This document shows, piece after piece, positions 12,234 through 26,025 of a stretch of 64,000 nt of DNA (the first letter of the stretch is position 1; each line of letters begins with the position of its first letter). Source of the DNA: Bugula neritina. Taxonomy: Eukaryota; Bryozoa; Gymnolaemata; Cheilostomatida; Bugulidae. The DNA is taken from the NCBI GenBank assembly GCA_964035545.1, contig OZ037772.1, forward strand, positions 434,001-498,000, in the 5' to 3' direction. Made by a program: the position numbers and the translations under genes. The notes beneath the pieces were generated by a model. It was given only the letters and a program-made list of their open reading frames with translations, had not been told where the DNA came from and did not search any database.

Positions 12234-13830
12234 TCAGGAGTTCTCTTCATCATTGTTGTACAGACTTTGAATACCGTCTTGTATCAACTGGAAACACACA
12301 TTACAATCATTAACTCAAGCACAATCAACATAGAAGTTTAGCAATTACCAGTGAGCGTTGAAAGAATTTCAACAGATTGAAAACTTTTCCAAATAAATTA
12401 TAAGTCTACAAACTGTTTTTGATCTAGCAATGAGCCATTTTAATTCGATACATAGTGGTGATCGCTTAGCTGTGATCTTGGTTGGGGGGTGGGGTCTATT
12501 GCTGCCATTGTTTCTGCCCATCTCAGTGTCTCTGCTACACACTCCTATGTAACAGATGTATGAGTTATATCCATTATACTGTATGCCTTCAGCACATATA
12601 TGTCATACATCCATATTGCACCTTATCACATTGGTAACTGAGATAAAATGTATCACCTTATATGCGTCAAATTGCGTGACTATCAGCTTCTTCTGAATAG
12701 TCAAACTTTGCACTTTGGCTTCAACCTTCGTCATTCGAGAATATAACTGAGAAACAACATCCTGCCAATAGGAAGACAGATAACAGCGTGAATTTTTCAA
12801 ATTTTGGTTTTCCTGATGTCAAACACAGAAAAGTTTAACTCGTGAAAACACAGCACTAATTAAACAGGGAGAAATATTATATTAATTCAAGGGAACCTTT
12901 AGGTTACAACTCGTTAGCAAAGTGGGTATCTCGAGGATTTTGTATTGGTGAACTTCAGCCTATAAATGGCTCGTTTTACTCTTTTGCTCACAAAGTTTAT
13001 CAACAAGATAGAAAAGCTTAACATATTCACTAGAATAAGATTGTATCTGCTAAAGACTATGTCCAGCTATTATAGATTATAGATTGTATCTACAATCACA
13101 TGGCACACTCACAGCGCACTTGTTAGCTTATTACTAAGCAGTGAACTTCAAACTATTAGGCAGAGTGTTAACAAAGAAAGCCACTTCTAACAACTGCATG
13201 TCTGTTGAGAATAGCTCACTGCGGCCAGCTAAAGACTATGTCCAGCTATTATACACACTTTAGTCACAAATAATTAATTATATTTCAACTGCAACATGCA
13301 AGGATTTGGTAACATACATTAGCCCTGGCGATATGTTTTCTCATCTTGATAATATCCCATTGTTGAAAGGCTATCATACGCTCCTTCTTAGCGACAAGTG
13401 CATTAGCAGCTTCCAGTTCAATTTTCAGTTTGTCATTGATGCTCTTGGAGTCACTGATTTGCTGCATAGAAACCTGCTGCTTGGCCAATTCTTTTTGAAC
13501 TGTGAACTGCCTCACAGCTGAGGCTTTTCAACTTGTCCTGCAACTGGCCAACTTCTTCTCGTAGAGTTCCGGAAGTCTGTTTTTCAACAAAAAGCTGTGT
13601 TCACAGGTCACATGACTCTATCTACAGAAATGCACTCACAATACACAACGTTATATATGTTATATATGTACTAATTGCCTCTTTATATTTGAAACATGGT
13701 TCCTTTACTGCATAACCAATTGTGAAACAACACTGATGTTTCAAACTCAGCGCGCTTAGCACATTTAAAAATCATATAAAAAAACGGGACATTTTCAAAT
13801 TGATGTATGTTGACTGGCTGAACAGTTTAG

Positions 13831-13924
<94 letters not shown>

Positions 13925-16900
13925 AGTAGAAGAACTAACTAACCTCCTCTGCTTTCCTCTCCAGCTTATCCTGCAACACATGACGCTCTTCAATCAAGGT
14001 CTCCACTCTGGAAGCCTCCTTTGATTTGATGGCGTTTTTACATTTCAGGGCTTCCAGCTGGACCTTCAGCATGCTGATCGAATGGAGGTGCTCATAACAC
14101 TGAACTTTCTAAAATTTATCATTGAAACTATTTCTTGAGCCTCAAAGAATAATACAGTCACAGTATAACTCATTATGCATTCTATAAATCAAATTACAAA
14201 CAAATCAATATCTAATAATTATGGTGACAGTCAACATCTCAAATATTTTTATTAGACTTTTATATTCTATAATATATTGTATTTATTACACTGCAATATA
14301 AAACCAAAACCCTATACTGAAATTTATACCTGCGGGCTGCGACTGAAGATCAGCCTCTTGACTTTTACACTGGTCTAGAAGGGTGTTGACTTGTGGGTCT
14401 CTTTCTTTAGCTGAGGCTACGTAATAGTTGTTCTTCCAAAGTCTACAATAAGTAACGCAAAAATACGTACCTAATTGTGTGAGGAAGTCATTGTGCAAAG
14501 AGGGCCACGTTAAATGATACTGCTATAAAGACAAACTATGCACCAACCACAGAAAGAAGTGGGTTATAAGTGAACATTTCTAGAGCACTCAAGTAAAAGC
14601 GTCTACACCTGGATTACTTTAAGAAACAGAATGACTGACTGATTTATACCTTTACAATTTCCTCATACTCATTGAGTCTCCTCTCATTCTCTGACTGTAA
14701 TTGAGTATTTTCAGTTGCAAGTTGGGTGTTCAAAGTGATCAACTCTAAAACAACACATGCTTTCTCAGACAACTAAAGGCCATAGGCTTCTATCCAACTT
14801 ACTCTGTGAGATTAGGATAAATTAGGTGAGCATTTCAACACCACAATGAGCAGTATTAGAACCATCCACTTTCGTGCAAATAGTTTCATTGAATCCATTG
14901 CTGCATGAATGTTAAACCAACACAGAACCCACACTTCAAGTCACTATATTTATTATTACAACAGAATAAGGAACAACAGTAAGTAAATATAAAAAGTATT
15001 CGTTCTCAAGTCCAAACCTTCATCTGCCATCTTGGAGTCAAAACTTTTCCTTTTCTCGTGTGGGGTAGTTGTGCCTGCATCTCCACAGGAAAAAGCAGTA
15101 TTAACATTACTGGCTCCACCCACATTACTGGCTCCACCCACATTACTGGCTCCACCCACATTACTGGCTCCACCCACATTACTGGCTCCACCCATCTTAC
15201 TGGCTCCACCCACCTTACTGGATTCACCCACATTACTGGCTCTACCTACATTGCTATCACCTGAAACAATAATTTATAATATACAACACAAAAACAATTT
15301 TTTTAAGAACTTATTGATGTTATTGATGTTGAGTTCTAGTCTGTACTTCTCCTTTAGCTGTTCATCACATCTCAACAGTACAATAGATCAATAATTTAAA
15401 ACCTAACACTATATCACTGAATAATATATAGCTTGGACATGAAACTATAACACAATAATTTTTAGCTGTGTGTGTCAAAGTTCTATGAAAGCAGCAGAAT
15501 TAATCAATCCAAAACATGAGTCTCTGTATAACTTGCTTTTCTCTTCACTTTATTGTAATGGTACAAAAACAGGACGAATATTGTAAATTGATCTCAAAAA
15601 GTTGTTAGTGTTCATTTGAAATAATAACTTTAGCCAAAAATCCTGTCAAGAAAAAAGCTTTTTCTAGTAGGTGCAACAGTACACAAGTTTTATCAGTACC
15701 AAGTTGCGCGTACACCTCTACTGAAAAAACATTTTTTCTTTAGGTAATCTGAAAACCCAACTTAGGCTATGTGGAGACAATGTTTGTTTATTTGAATTTA
15801 TGACATGGTTACTTGAGAAAGACATTCTTTCAACTTTTTAGGAGTACTTTGATAAAATTTATCTAAATTACACAAAAATTCTGCTGATTCTTATATAATG
15901 GTAAAACAACAACCTGACTGGTACTTCCTATCAGCTACAAGAGTTTGGACTTCATCAGCCATGTTGATGGCAGACTTGTGTTCTTGTAATACAGAAGGCA
16001 GTATATCAGCTCAACTAACCAATGACTTGCAGCACAGAGCAGGCTAAGACTGTAGGCGTTGTCACAGCTTTTAGTGAAATGTTCTTGATGAAAGCTTTTG
16101 GCAATAGCTTTCTGGCTGTTAACTTTTTGTTGAGTTGTCATCCTGCATCTGTGCATCTACACCATTCAGCATTCCCACTCACATTAACAATTATTTTGCA
16201 CCTTCTAATTAAAGGAAAAGGAATAGAGAAGTAAGTAGTACAGCCAACTAAGTCTGCCTCAATTCTGTCTTTACTAAAACCTGATTGCATACAGTGTAAG
16301 TATACTGTGTAGGTATATAGTGTAAGTATACTGTGTAGGCACACAGTGTAAGGACGTAGTGTAGGTATATAGTGTAAGTATACTGTGTAGGTATATAGTG
16401 TAGGTATACTGTGTAGGTATATTATAGTGTAGGTATACTGTGTAGGCACACAGTGTAAGGACGTAGTGTAGGTATATAGTGTAAGTATACTGTGTATGTA
16501 CACAGTGTAAGTATACAGTGTAAGTATACTGTGTAGGCACACTGTGTAGGTATATAGTGTAAGTATGTAGTGTAAGTATATACAGTAAGTATACAGTATA
16601 AGTATACAGTGTAAATATCAGAGCAAGTAATTAAGTAGAAATATCAGTGTAGCTATCTAAGAGTTATGAATCACCTTAAAATAACTATTTGCATGTAAAA
16701 ATAAATTCAAAGTGAAGTTCACAGCCAATATATTAACTGTGACATACAATATAATTAATATTCAATATAACATAAAATATAATACTTGATATAATGTTAA
16801 ATTTGAAATTTTATATACGGTATTTATTATATAACATAATGTTTAATATATTGAAAAAGAAGAGAATAGCCTCTAGACTCCCTGACACACTTCACTTATG

Positions 16901-18528
16901 TAGTAATAAAGTATTCTCATATACATACTAGTTTTCATTTACATACTCACTCCATAATCTCTGAGCACAGGCTTGTCGCTCTGCATTCAGATAAGCTTTG
17001 ATCTGAACAGACAACTCTTAATCTACAGAGAAAATTTAATATTTGCGACACAGAATAATATAAAATAACCCTGCAGCATCCTGTTTTACAGAAATCTCAT
17101 GGTTTTGTATTTAGGAATGAGCAAAGTACAAATGGAGGAGTCCAAGCTACTCATTTACTTTGATATAACACATTGAATAAAACACAATAATTCTCATCAC
17201 AGATTGTAGACTAATAATTATGGTTTTCATACAAAATTAATTTGTCAGCAACTTCTTCTAGTTTGAAAAAAGCAATAGCTTTTACTAAATTTACTACTAA
17301 ACTGTTGATCTAAATACGGAATGGAAAATTCAACATCCCGTAGCAAACAAATCATAAAGAGTTACAAATGTTTTGCAGGAAAAAATTGCATTTATACTTT
17401 CAAAGTTTTCAGTCAGAAATTCAATTTGACCGAGCTAAAATTTCACCAAGTTACATTGCATCTTAAAAGAATAGTAAGTGTGATCACAGCTAAACTAATA
17501 TGTGTCATCACAACTAAACTAATATGAGTCACCACAACTAGAATAGTATGAGTCACCACAACTAGAATAGTACGAGTCATCACAACTAGAATAGTATGAG
17601 TCATCACAACTAGAATAGTATGAGTCATCACAACTAGACTAGTATGAATCACCACAAGTAGACTAGTATGAGTCACCACAACTAGACTAATATGTGTCAT
17701 CACAACTAAACTAATATGAGTCACCACAACTAGAATAGTATGAGTCACCACAACTAGAATAGTACGAGTCATCACAACTAGAATAGTATGAGTCATCACA
17801 ACTAGAATAGTATGAGTCACCACAACTAGACTAGTATGAGTCATCACAAGTAGAATAGTATAAGTCACCACAACTAGACTAGCATGAGTCATCACAACTA
17901 GACTAGTATGAGTCATCACAACTAGAATAGTATGAGTCATCACAACTAGACTAGTACGAGTCACCACAACTAGAATAGTATGAGTCATCACAACTAGACT
18001 AGTATGAATCACCACAATTAGATTAGTATGAGTCATCACAACTAGACTAGTATGAGTCACCACAACTGGAATAGTATGAGTCATCACAACTAGAATAGTA
18101 TGAGTCATCACAACTAGACTAGTATGAGTCACCACAACTAGAATAGTATGAGTCATCACAACTAGACAAGTATGAATCACCACAAGTAGACTAGTATGAG
18201 TCACCACAACTAGACTAGTATGAGTCACCACAACTAGACTAGTATGAGTCACCACAAGTAGAATAGTATGAGTCATCACAACTAGAATAGTATGAGTCAT
18301 CACAACTAGACTAGTATGAGTTATTACAACTAGAATAGTATGAGTCACTACAACTAGAAGAGTATGTGTCATAGACCTACCTGCTTTTCTGCTTTTCACC
18401 AGCCGGGTGTCTCTCAGCATAGATAAAGTGGTTGATATTGTCAGGGTAGCTGCACGTTTTATTTCTGCATTTCTTGTATGCTTCTTCATCAAACGTCTTA
18501 CATGAACCAAACTCAAACACTTGGTTTA
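12234..18528 (-). CDS. Coiled-coil protein gene (3' part), unrecognised family
   Basis: Exons on the minus strand, in coding order: 18528-18381, 17022-16951, 16009-15914, 15260-15018, 14744-14650, 14442-14330, 14108-13944, 13594-13318, 12761-12657 and 12287-12234 (stop TGA 12236-12234). Phases match at 15914/15260, 15018/14744, 14650/14442 and 13318/12761/12657/12287. The product is mostly charged helical sequence (for example YERR/NERRLNEYEEIVK, SRVETLIEERHVLQDKLERK, MTKVEAKVQSLTIQKK), so a long coiled coil and probably a structural or cytoskeletal role. Exon 18528-18381 is a Cys-containing segment (KKCRNKTCSYPDNINHFIYA). Two 1-base frame problems are present, in 14442-14330 (one base short) and 13594-13318 (one base too many). 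I could not assign a family. The 5' end lies beyond 18528 and was not found. Confidence 0.65.
13833..13921. repeat. (TA)n microsatellite
   Basis: Uninterrupted TA dinucleotide run in an intron of the minus-strand coiled-coil gene. Confidence 0.98.
15018..15260 (-). CDS. Coiled-coil gene exon with in-frame GGASNV repeats
   Basis: This exon is 81 codons long and joins both neighbours in phase 1 (TCA G|GT upstream, GAA G|AG downstream). About 15095-15255 is an 18-bp minisatellite (GGTGGAGCCAGTAATGTG) that codes for repeated GGASNV with variants such as GESSKV and GGASKM. The unit length keeps the frame, so copy-number changes would lengthen a flexible Gly/Ser/Asn linker without a frameshift. 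The exon then reads NTAFSCGDAGTTTPHEKRKS and ends at SKMADE. It lies between two coiled-coil exons. Confidence 0.7.
16285..16620. repeat. 13-bp minisatellite in intron
   Basis: About 25 units alternate between GTATACTGTGTAG and GTATATAGTGTAA forms, with a higher-order mix. It lies in an intron of the minus-strand coiled-coil gene and opens long fortuitous Tyr/Thr-rich frames. Confidence 0.9.
17465..18372. repeat. 24-bp minisatellite carrying TGAGTCA in most units
   Basis: About 37 units of 24 bp, ACTAGAATAGTATGAGTCAT plus CACA with variants, fill the intron next to exon 18528-18381. Because 24 is a multiple of three, an artificial 357-codon frame of VVMTHTIL repeats runs through it on the minus strand and into the real exon. 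Most units contain TGAGTCA, the AP-1/TRE heptamer. Confidence 0.93.
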
Positions 18529-18667
18529 CTGTAACACAATATACTAGAACATGCTAGAATATACTATACTAGGGTATACTATACCATACTAAGAACACAC
18601 TAGAATATACTAAGTAATTGTTAACATTTGGTTCACTGTAACATAATATAAAAATATATTAGTTGCT

Positions 18668-18795
<128 letters not shown>

Positions 18796-19384
18796 TTGCA
18801 TAGTTTGTTAAGTCCTACTAATCAAACTGTAAATTTTTACCGGAAACAGTGTTAGAAGGTACATAGTACTTGTATATTAGGTGTTCACCTGTATATAGTA
18901 CTATATGTATATAACGTTTTGTATTTTTTTCAAACTGCTACAAATGCTCATAAAGAAACAAGTAATACAAGCCGCTAATATACTGCGTATACCAGCTTCA
19001 TGCTACTTTACCTGAGCATTCTATGCTATTGAATGTTTATTTTCTGCGATATTTCTAGCTGTTATAGCTTTGAATTTAACATTTCTATGGTGTTTGTGAT
19101 ACAAGTTTCATTTGTTAATAAAGGTGTGCATTCTTTGGCTGAAATGTGGTTTACTTAGCTAGACTGATGCTAGTGACTTCCAATATTACTATATTTATGA
19201 TGCTGCTATTCTAGTAAACTGAATGGTAAAGACGTGACTAAAGAAAAAGACAGCACGTCACAAGACCGCTGTATACAGGAGTCCTTGCCGAAGTGACTCC
19301 CCTCTCAACTACCGCATAGCATATAAACCCACAAATTACTCTACACCATCATCTTCTGTCCTACAATCTCTAATGATACCGCTA

Positions 19385-20361
<977 letters not shown>

Positions 20362-20796
20362 GGATGATACAGGGTGCACTTCGAATTATTAGACATGAAA
20401 ATCCTTATTCGATTTTAAAAAGGAAATACATAACATAGGAAATTGAAGTGTAATTTTTTTATTTAGAATGCATGGCTATATCAGTTCCTTACAGAGATTA
20501 ATGGCATAGTGTGAATAGAAGTTGAAAAATAATTTTTTTTTAACTGAAATTGTTGGAGAATTATTTATAGCAGACAAAGTAGAACAAAACCAATTGAGTT
20601 TCTATACTTTGCATAGTACAAATGTAATATAGCTTTTATTACTCAAAAAGTAAAAATGAGAAGACAATTTCAAAGTAAAAAAATATGATATATTCTGATA
20701 ACAGAGGGGGCTCTGTTTATAGGCCCTCTATGGTATCGAAATATACCAAATGCATATAAGCCCCCTATGAGCAGCCCTCTATGAAACCACATTTAG

Positions 20797-20797
<1 letters not shown>
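20362..20797. other. Spacer between Penelope repeats A and B
   Basis: No coding potential seen. It contains a short direct repeat of gccctctatg-type sequence around 20720-20785. Confidence 0.4.

Positions 20798-20850
<53 letters not shown>
20798..20850. repeat. (TA)n microsatellite at Penelope repeat B
   Basis: Pure TA run directly before Penelope terminal repeat copy B, as at copies A and C. Confidence 0.98.
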
Positions 20851-20856
<6 letters not shown>

Positions 20857-21252
20857 GTATACGAGAAACATTGTTATTTATTACTTTATTAGGTAAAGTA
20901 GTTACACTGATATTTCGGGTACCACTGTACCCATCTTCAGAGTAGCAATGAACGAAATTCAAAAATTATTATGTTACGTTAGACGTTATGCATGACACAA
21001 AGAATAGAGAGTGACAGTTATTGTAAATTATTGAAACTTAGGGAGATAATCTTATTTTTTATATTACGCAGGTCAAAAATTATACTGATTTTTTTGCATA
21101 AAAAATAAATTAAAGTTGACAAAAAAAATAGATATCCAAATAAGAATAAGAAAGATTACATCAACAAATGTTAAAAAATACTAAATACACCAAAATTTTC
21201 AACATATGTTCCACAGATCCAACAAAAACTATTGAAAATCGAATACAATTAG
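20851..21252 (-). mobile_element. Penelope-like terminal repeat, copy B, with hammerhead-like motif
   Basis: Same unit as copy A. Its right end runs straight into the reverse transcriptase frame at 21168, so this copy sits at the 5' end of the element with its terminal repeat inverted relative to the coding strand. The minus-strand hammerhead-like core CTGAAGA is at 20940-20934 and GAAA follows the 6-bp stem. Confidence 0.75.
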
Positions 21253-22012
21253 AATTACGTAGTATCAAAAAAACATTTTTCTGACACTGACTACAAAAGG
21301 ATATATCCAACAGGTTCAGCACCTGGGAAATTTTACGGGATGGCCAAATTACACAAACTCAAACAAGGAGATTGTATAGAGAAGCTACAAATGCGACCAA
21401 TAATTTCTAACATAGGCACTGCATCATACCAACTTGCGAAATACCTGGCCAAAATGCTAAAACCACTTAGTGAATCTGAAAGTAATATCAAATCAACAGA
21501 TAGTTTTTTTACATATATACGGCAACTTCATATTCCAGCAAACCATCAACTGATATCATTTGATGTTGTTTCCCTCTTTACTTCTGTACCACTTGACTAC
21601 ACAATTTCAGCAATCATAAATGATATTTATGAGAAACAACAAATCCAAACAACTATACCAAAGAAGAAAATGATAAACTTACTCAACCTTTGTACAAAAC
21701 AAGTTCGCTTTACTTTCAACGGCATCATTTATACACAGACGGATGGTGTTGCTATGGGATCTCCTCTAGGACCAATAATTGCGAATACATTCATGACAAA
21801 ACTAGAACAGAAAGTAATACCAAAATTGAATTCAATGTCACCTTGGGTGAGATACATAGATGACACATTTGCAACCATAGACCCTGATTATATTAACACA
21901 ACACTCAACACACTTAATAATTTTCATCCTAACATAAAATTTACTCACGAACTAGAAACCAATAAATTACTTTCTTTTCTGGATGTTACAGTTTTGCGAC
22001 ACAATAGCTATA
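21168..22012 (+). pseudogene. Penelope-like element reverse transcriptase, 3' truncated
   Basis: A possible start ATG at 21168 leads into KYTKIFNICSTDPTKTIENR. One frameshift in the A7 run near 21262-21268 separates this from the main frame, which continues FSDTDYKRIYPTGSAPGKFY-G and MAKLHK (the Penelope YGLPKxHK motif). Then follow RPIISNIGTASYQLAKYLAK, LISFDVVSLFTSVPL (motif A, catalytic Asp), GVAMGSPLGPIIANTFM (motif B), WVRYIDDTF (motif C with the YxDD box) and LLSFLDVTV. The frame runs into (TA)n at about 22013 before the connector and GIY-YIG endonuclease. Family assignment is firm; the element is dead because of the frameshift and truncation. Confidence 0.88.
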
Positions 22013-22027
22013 ATATATATATACATG

Positions 22028-22082
<55 letters not shown>

Positions 22083-22113
22083 GTATATATATATATATGT
22101 ATATATATATATA
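22013..22113. repeat. (TA)n/(TATG) tract truncating the Penelope RT
   Basis: TA run with ATGT interruptions that directly follows the last recognisable RT codons. Confidence 0.95.
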
Positions 22114-22315
22114 ACAGTCACATAGCAACTTACAAATAATTCTACTATTTATTATGATTATTATGACATCTGTGATGAGCAAATAAAATGTGCCTTTACA
22201 TACACATCATATTTTGTGTAAACAAGTGTTTAAATACAGTTGAACATTTGGTGTTCAAAATTTGTTTTTTTTTGTTTCAAATGTTAATAAAATACAAATC
22301 AAAAAATATTTTTCA

Positions 22316-22905
22316 ATAAATAATAGTAAATTATGCTGAAGAACTAATGTGGACTTGTAGAATAAGTTCGCAAGAGAGGTAACTCCTGATTATCATGATT
22401 AAACAGTCACAATAATATTTCTCAAAGATTATAGCCTAAAGTTTATACACTATTGTGATGCAGTAGGTATTCTATAGAGTTGGTATTGATATCGCAGTAC
22501 AATTAGGTCATGAGCTTTCACCAGGCATCAAGTTTTTACCTCCACTGATGGAGTAATCATAGGTTTGTAAATAATGGCCACTGTAAAGTAGCCATATCCA
22601 AAAACTCAGTTTTCTAACCATCTCAACTGATGGACATGTGATGTGTGTGACACGAGGAGGTGTAGGAGTAATAAATGGAGACACTCTGGATACTATCAGC
22701 TCAGTGAAACACACCAACACTACATGGTGGGGGGAGATAATCCAACCTGAAGGGTTGGTGGTTGTCAGCTGGTATAACAGAGCGGAGAAAACAGCTGGTT
22801 TTAAGACAATGGCATTCCTTGGTGTTGAGTTACTCAATATATACAATGCAAATATTTTGTAGAAAGGTGTCAAATAGTTTTTGAAGCCCTCCACAATTTT
22901 TATTC
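22316..22905. repeat. Dispersed repeat family R1, copy 1
   Basis: 22316-22545 is repeated almost identically at 26026-26260, and 22825-22905 is repeated at 27115-27190. Between these the copies differ. Copy 1 includes a 74-codon plus-strand frame (reads WWGEIIQPEGLVVVSWYNRA) that I cannot assign and that lacks clear splice sites. The flanking DNA at 22130-22260 is a diverged match to 26630-26720. Confidence 0.7.
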
Positions 22906-23220
22906 GTAATCAATAATTAAAATAAACAAAAATGATGTTGACTTTTACAAAAATTTTAGCAGAAGAGGCAACTCCTTATAAAAATCTAACTTAATAAATA
23001 ATAGTACTATAAATACTCATAACTGTACAAAATAAGTATTGATATAATATCAAATGTAAATTGCCATATAAATAATGCTGTATATATTACACGTATATAT
23101 ACATGCATTGCATCAAAACCTATCTATGCATGCTACCAATAGTGGCCTTGCAGCTAATCAGGGTAAATAGAGCACCTTTCAAATACTCTTTATGTGGCAG
23201 AACATATATGAAAACTCTTC

Positions 23221-23557
23221 TTCATGACATGATCGGAAGTATTTGTCCAAATATTCAAAGCTAGTTTTGGAGTTATGGCCTTATTTATCCTGTCTAGTAT
23301 TCTTTTGCTGATGATGCCTATTTCAGTTTTGCTTGAGTTTATTAGTCTGCACTTAGGTTATTCATAAAATTAGGCTTGTGGTCCTTTAGTGTTATGTATG
23401 CCTCAGTTGTGTTGGTGGTCGTGATTTTGTCTTTGATTTGTAGAGATTTGGCAATATGTTTAGCTTCTAGGTTTATTTCTTGGGGCGTGTTTTGATCAAT
23501 TTTTTTGTAATCCTTAGTGATGTTGTGCAATAGTTCTCTGTAGTTGGTAATTTCCAT
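23221..23557 (-). pseudogene. Penelope-like RT fragment, second family (N-terminal part)
   Basis: Minus strand reads MEITNYRELLHNITKDYKKI, EINLEAKHIAKSLQIKDK and AYITLKDHKPNFMNN, then after a one-base shift CRLINSSKTEIGIISKRIL and DRINKAITPKLALNIWTN. This is the segment upstream of RT motif A in GIY-YIG-type Penelope-like transcriptases. It differs from the 21168-22012 family. It is truncated and frameshifted. Confidence 0.75.
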
Positions 23558-23589
23558 GTTGTAAAAATTATTATATTATATATATCAAG

Positions 23590-23948
23590 CTACAGTTACA
23601 ACCAAAGATGGCAGCCAACCCCAGACTTACGTGGGAACATCAGAAACAGAATTCAAAACTAAATTGTATAACCACAAATCAACTTTTAACAACAAAACAA
23701 AAAAGAACCATACTGAATTGAGCAAATATATCTGGAAACTAAAAGACAAGAACACCCATTTTGACATAACATGGAAAATTATGAAAAAGACCAACTCATA
23801 CAACAAAGTCACTAAAAGGTGCAACCTCTGCCTATGGGAAAAATATTTCATAATATACCAGCCCAGCAAATCTTCCCTTAATAACAGAAATGAGATTCTA
23901 TCCACATGCAGACATGCACGTAAGCACTACCTGGGCAACATCACATAA
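23590..23948 (+). pseudogene. Penelope-like GIY-YIG endonuclease C-terminal fragment
   Basis: Open frame reads QATVTTKDGSQPQTYVGTSE, FKTKLYNHKSTF, HTELSKYIWKLKD, ITWKIMKKTNSYNKVTKRCN-LCLWEKYFI, LNNRNEI and CRHARKHYLG, ending at TAA 23946-23948. This is the GIY-YIG nuclease end of a Penelope-like element: a YVG remnant of the second half of the GIY-YIG signature, the Cys pair CNLC and the LNxRxE motif. It is head-to-head with the RT fragment at 23221-23557. The hammerhead at 24184 lies about 240 bp downstream, as expected for the same element. Confidence 0.8.
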
Positions 23949-24183
23949 CAATACTAACAATTCTCAACCATAGTACTACCTATTATAAATTACCCTTTTC
24001 ATCAAACATCTAGCTTTTATAGTCTAATCTTTTAGAAAAAGAGCAATTTAATTAATTAATAGATAACACCAAATCCACTACTATGTTTGCATTTCGTTTT
24101 ACGTTGTGTTTAGCATGATAATTTTCTTTATGTAAAAATTTGAATAATCGGTATGCTTCATAGATTTTATTTTATTTATTTTT

Positions 24184-24240
24184 AGTCTAACACCTGACGA
24201 GTGCAGTTTACTGTACGAAACTATATAGTCGTGTGAGATT
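24184..24240 (+). ncRNA. Type I hammerhead ribozyme of a Penelope-like element
   Basis: Core CTGACGA (24194-24200) fits CUGANGA. Stem II is GTGCAG/CTGTAC (24201-24206 with 24211-24216, one G-U pair) closed by TTTA. GAAA follows at 24217-24220. Stem III pairs A24220-C-T with A-G-T24229 around a four-base loop. The cleavage triplet is GTC (24228-24230). Stem I pairs 24193-24184 with 24231-24240: nine of ten positions pair, with one A-G mismatch. All conserved positions are present, so self-cleavage after 24230 is predicted. Penelope-like elements are known to carry hammerheads in their terminal repeats. Confidence 0.87.
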
Positions 24241-24360
24241 TTTTAAATGAAAAAATATATATGTATCGTTAACAATCTGAACACACTACATTATATTAGC
24301 TCTGTCACCCGTGATATCGAGCGCTTTACTTGGCTGGAACTCCAACTAGATTGACAATCA

Positions 24361-24382
24361 GCATACATTATATATATTTATA

Positions 24383-24447
<65 letters not shown>
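24361..24447. repeat. (TA)n microsatellite
   Basis: TA run, with TATTTATA at its start, before the C-terminal Penelope coding fragment. Confidence 0.97.
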
Positions 24448-24449
<2 letters not shown>

Positions 24450-24504
24450 GTATGTGTTGATAAATTTTGGAACACATCTCTACCACTAATCATGGAAACA
24501 TATC

Positions 24505-24646
24505 AATAGACAATGTAACGCAGTTTTAAATCATTCATTTAAAGGAATCCACCATCGAAAAGTAGCCGAAGCTCTCTACATTAAACAAATAAAACCGCAA
24601 CTTAATAAACAAAATTACTCCATACCACTAAAACTATATCAATAGC
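24505..24646 (+). pseudogene. Penelope-like element ORF C-terminus (first family)
   Basis: Reads NHSFKGIHHRKVAEALYIKQ then IKPQLNKQNYSIPLKLYQ and a TAG at 24644-24646. This is the C-terminal tail found after the GIY-YIG core (EAxYIKQxKPxLN pattern). The nuclease core itself is missing upstream, where (TA)n begins. The terminal repeat C follows immediately, so this is the 3' end of an element like the one whose 5' end is at 20851-22012. Confidence 0.72.
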
Positions 24647-24701
24647 TCCACACTACTCAACTCTCACATAGTTTCACTAATTCTTGCTGTTTTTATATTT
24701 G

Positions 24702-26025
<1,324 letters not shown>

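Noticed and set aside
16138-16542. Tyr/Thr/His-rich 134-codon frame
   Set aside because: Product of the 13-bp minisatellite.
17465-18372. CRISPR-like array
   Set aside because: Units are contiguous with no unique spacers, and the DNA is eukaryotic.
17443-18516. A 357-codon minus-strand frame of VVMTHTIL repeats
   Set aside because: It is the open frame of a 24-bp minisatellite; the true exon (18381-18528) is read in a different frame.
22638-22862. A 74-codon ORF as a gene
   Set aside because: It lies in a dispersed repeat, is absent from the sister copy and has no recognisable domain.
22013-24450. A simple insertion splitting one intact Penelope element
   Set aside because: The connector and nuclease core are missing, not just displaced, so insertion alone does not explain the layout.
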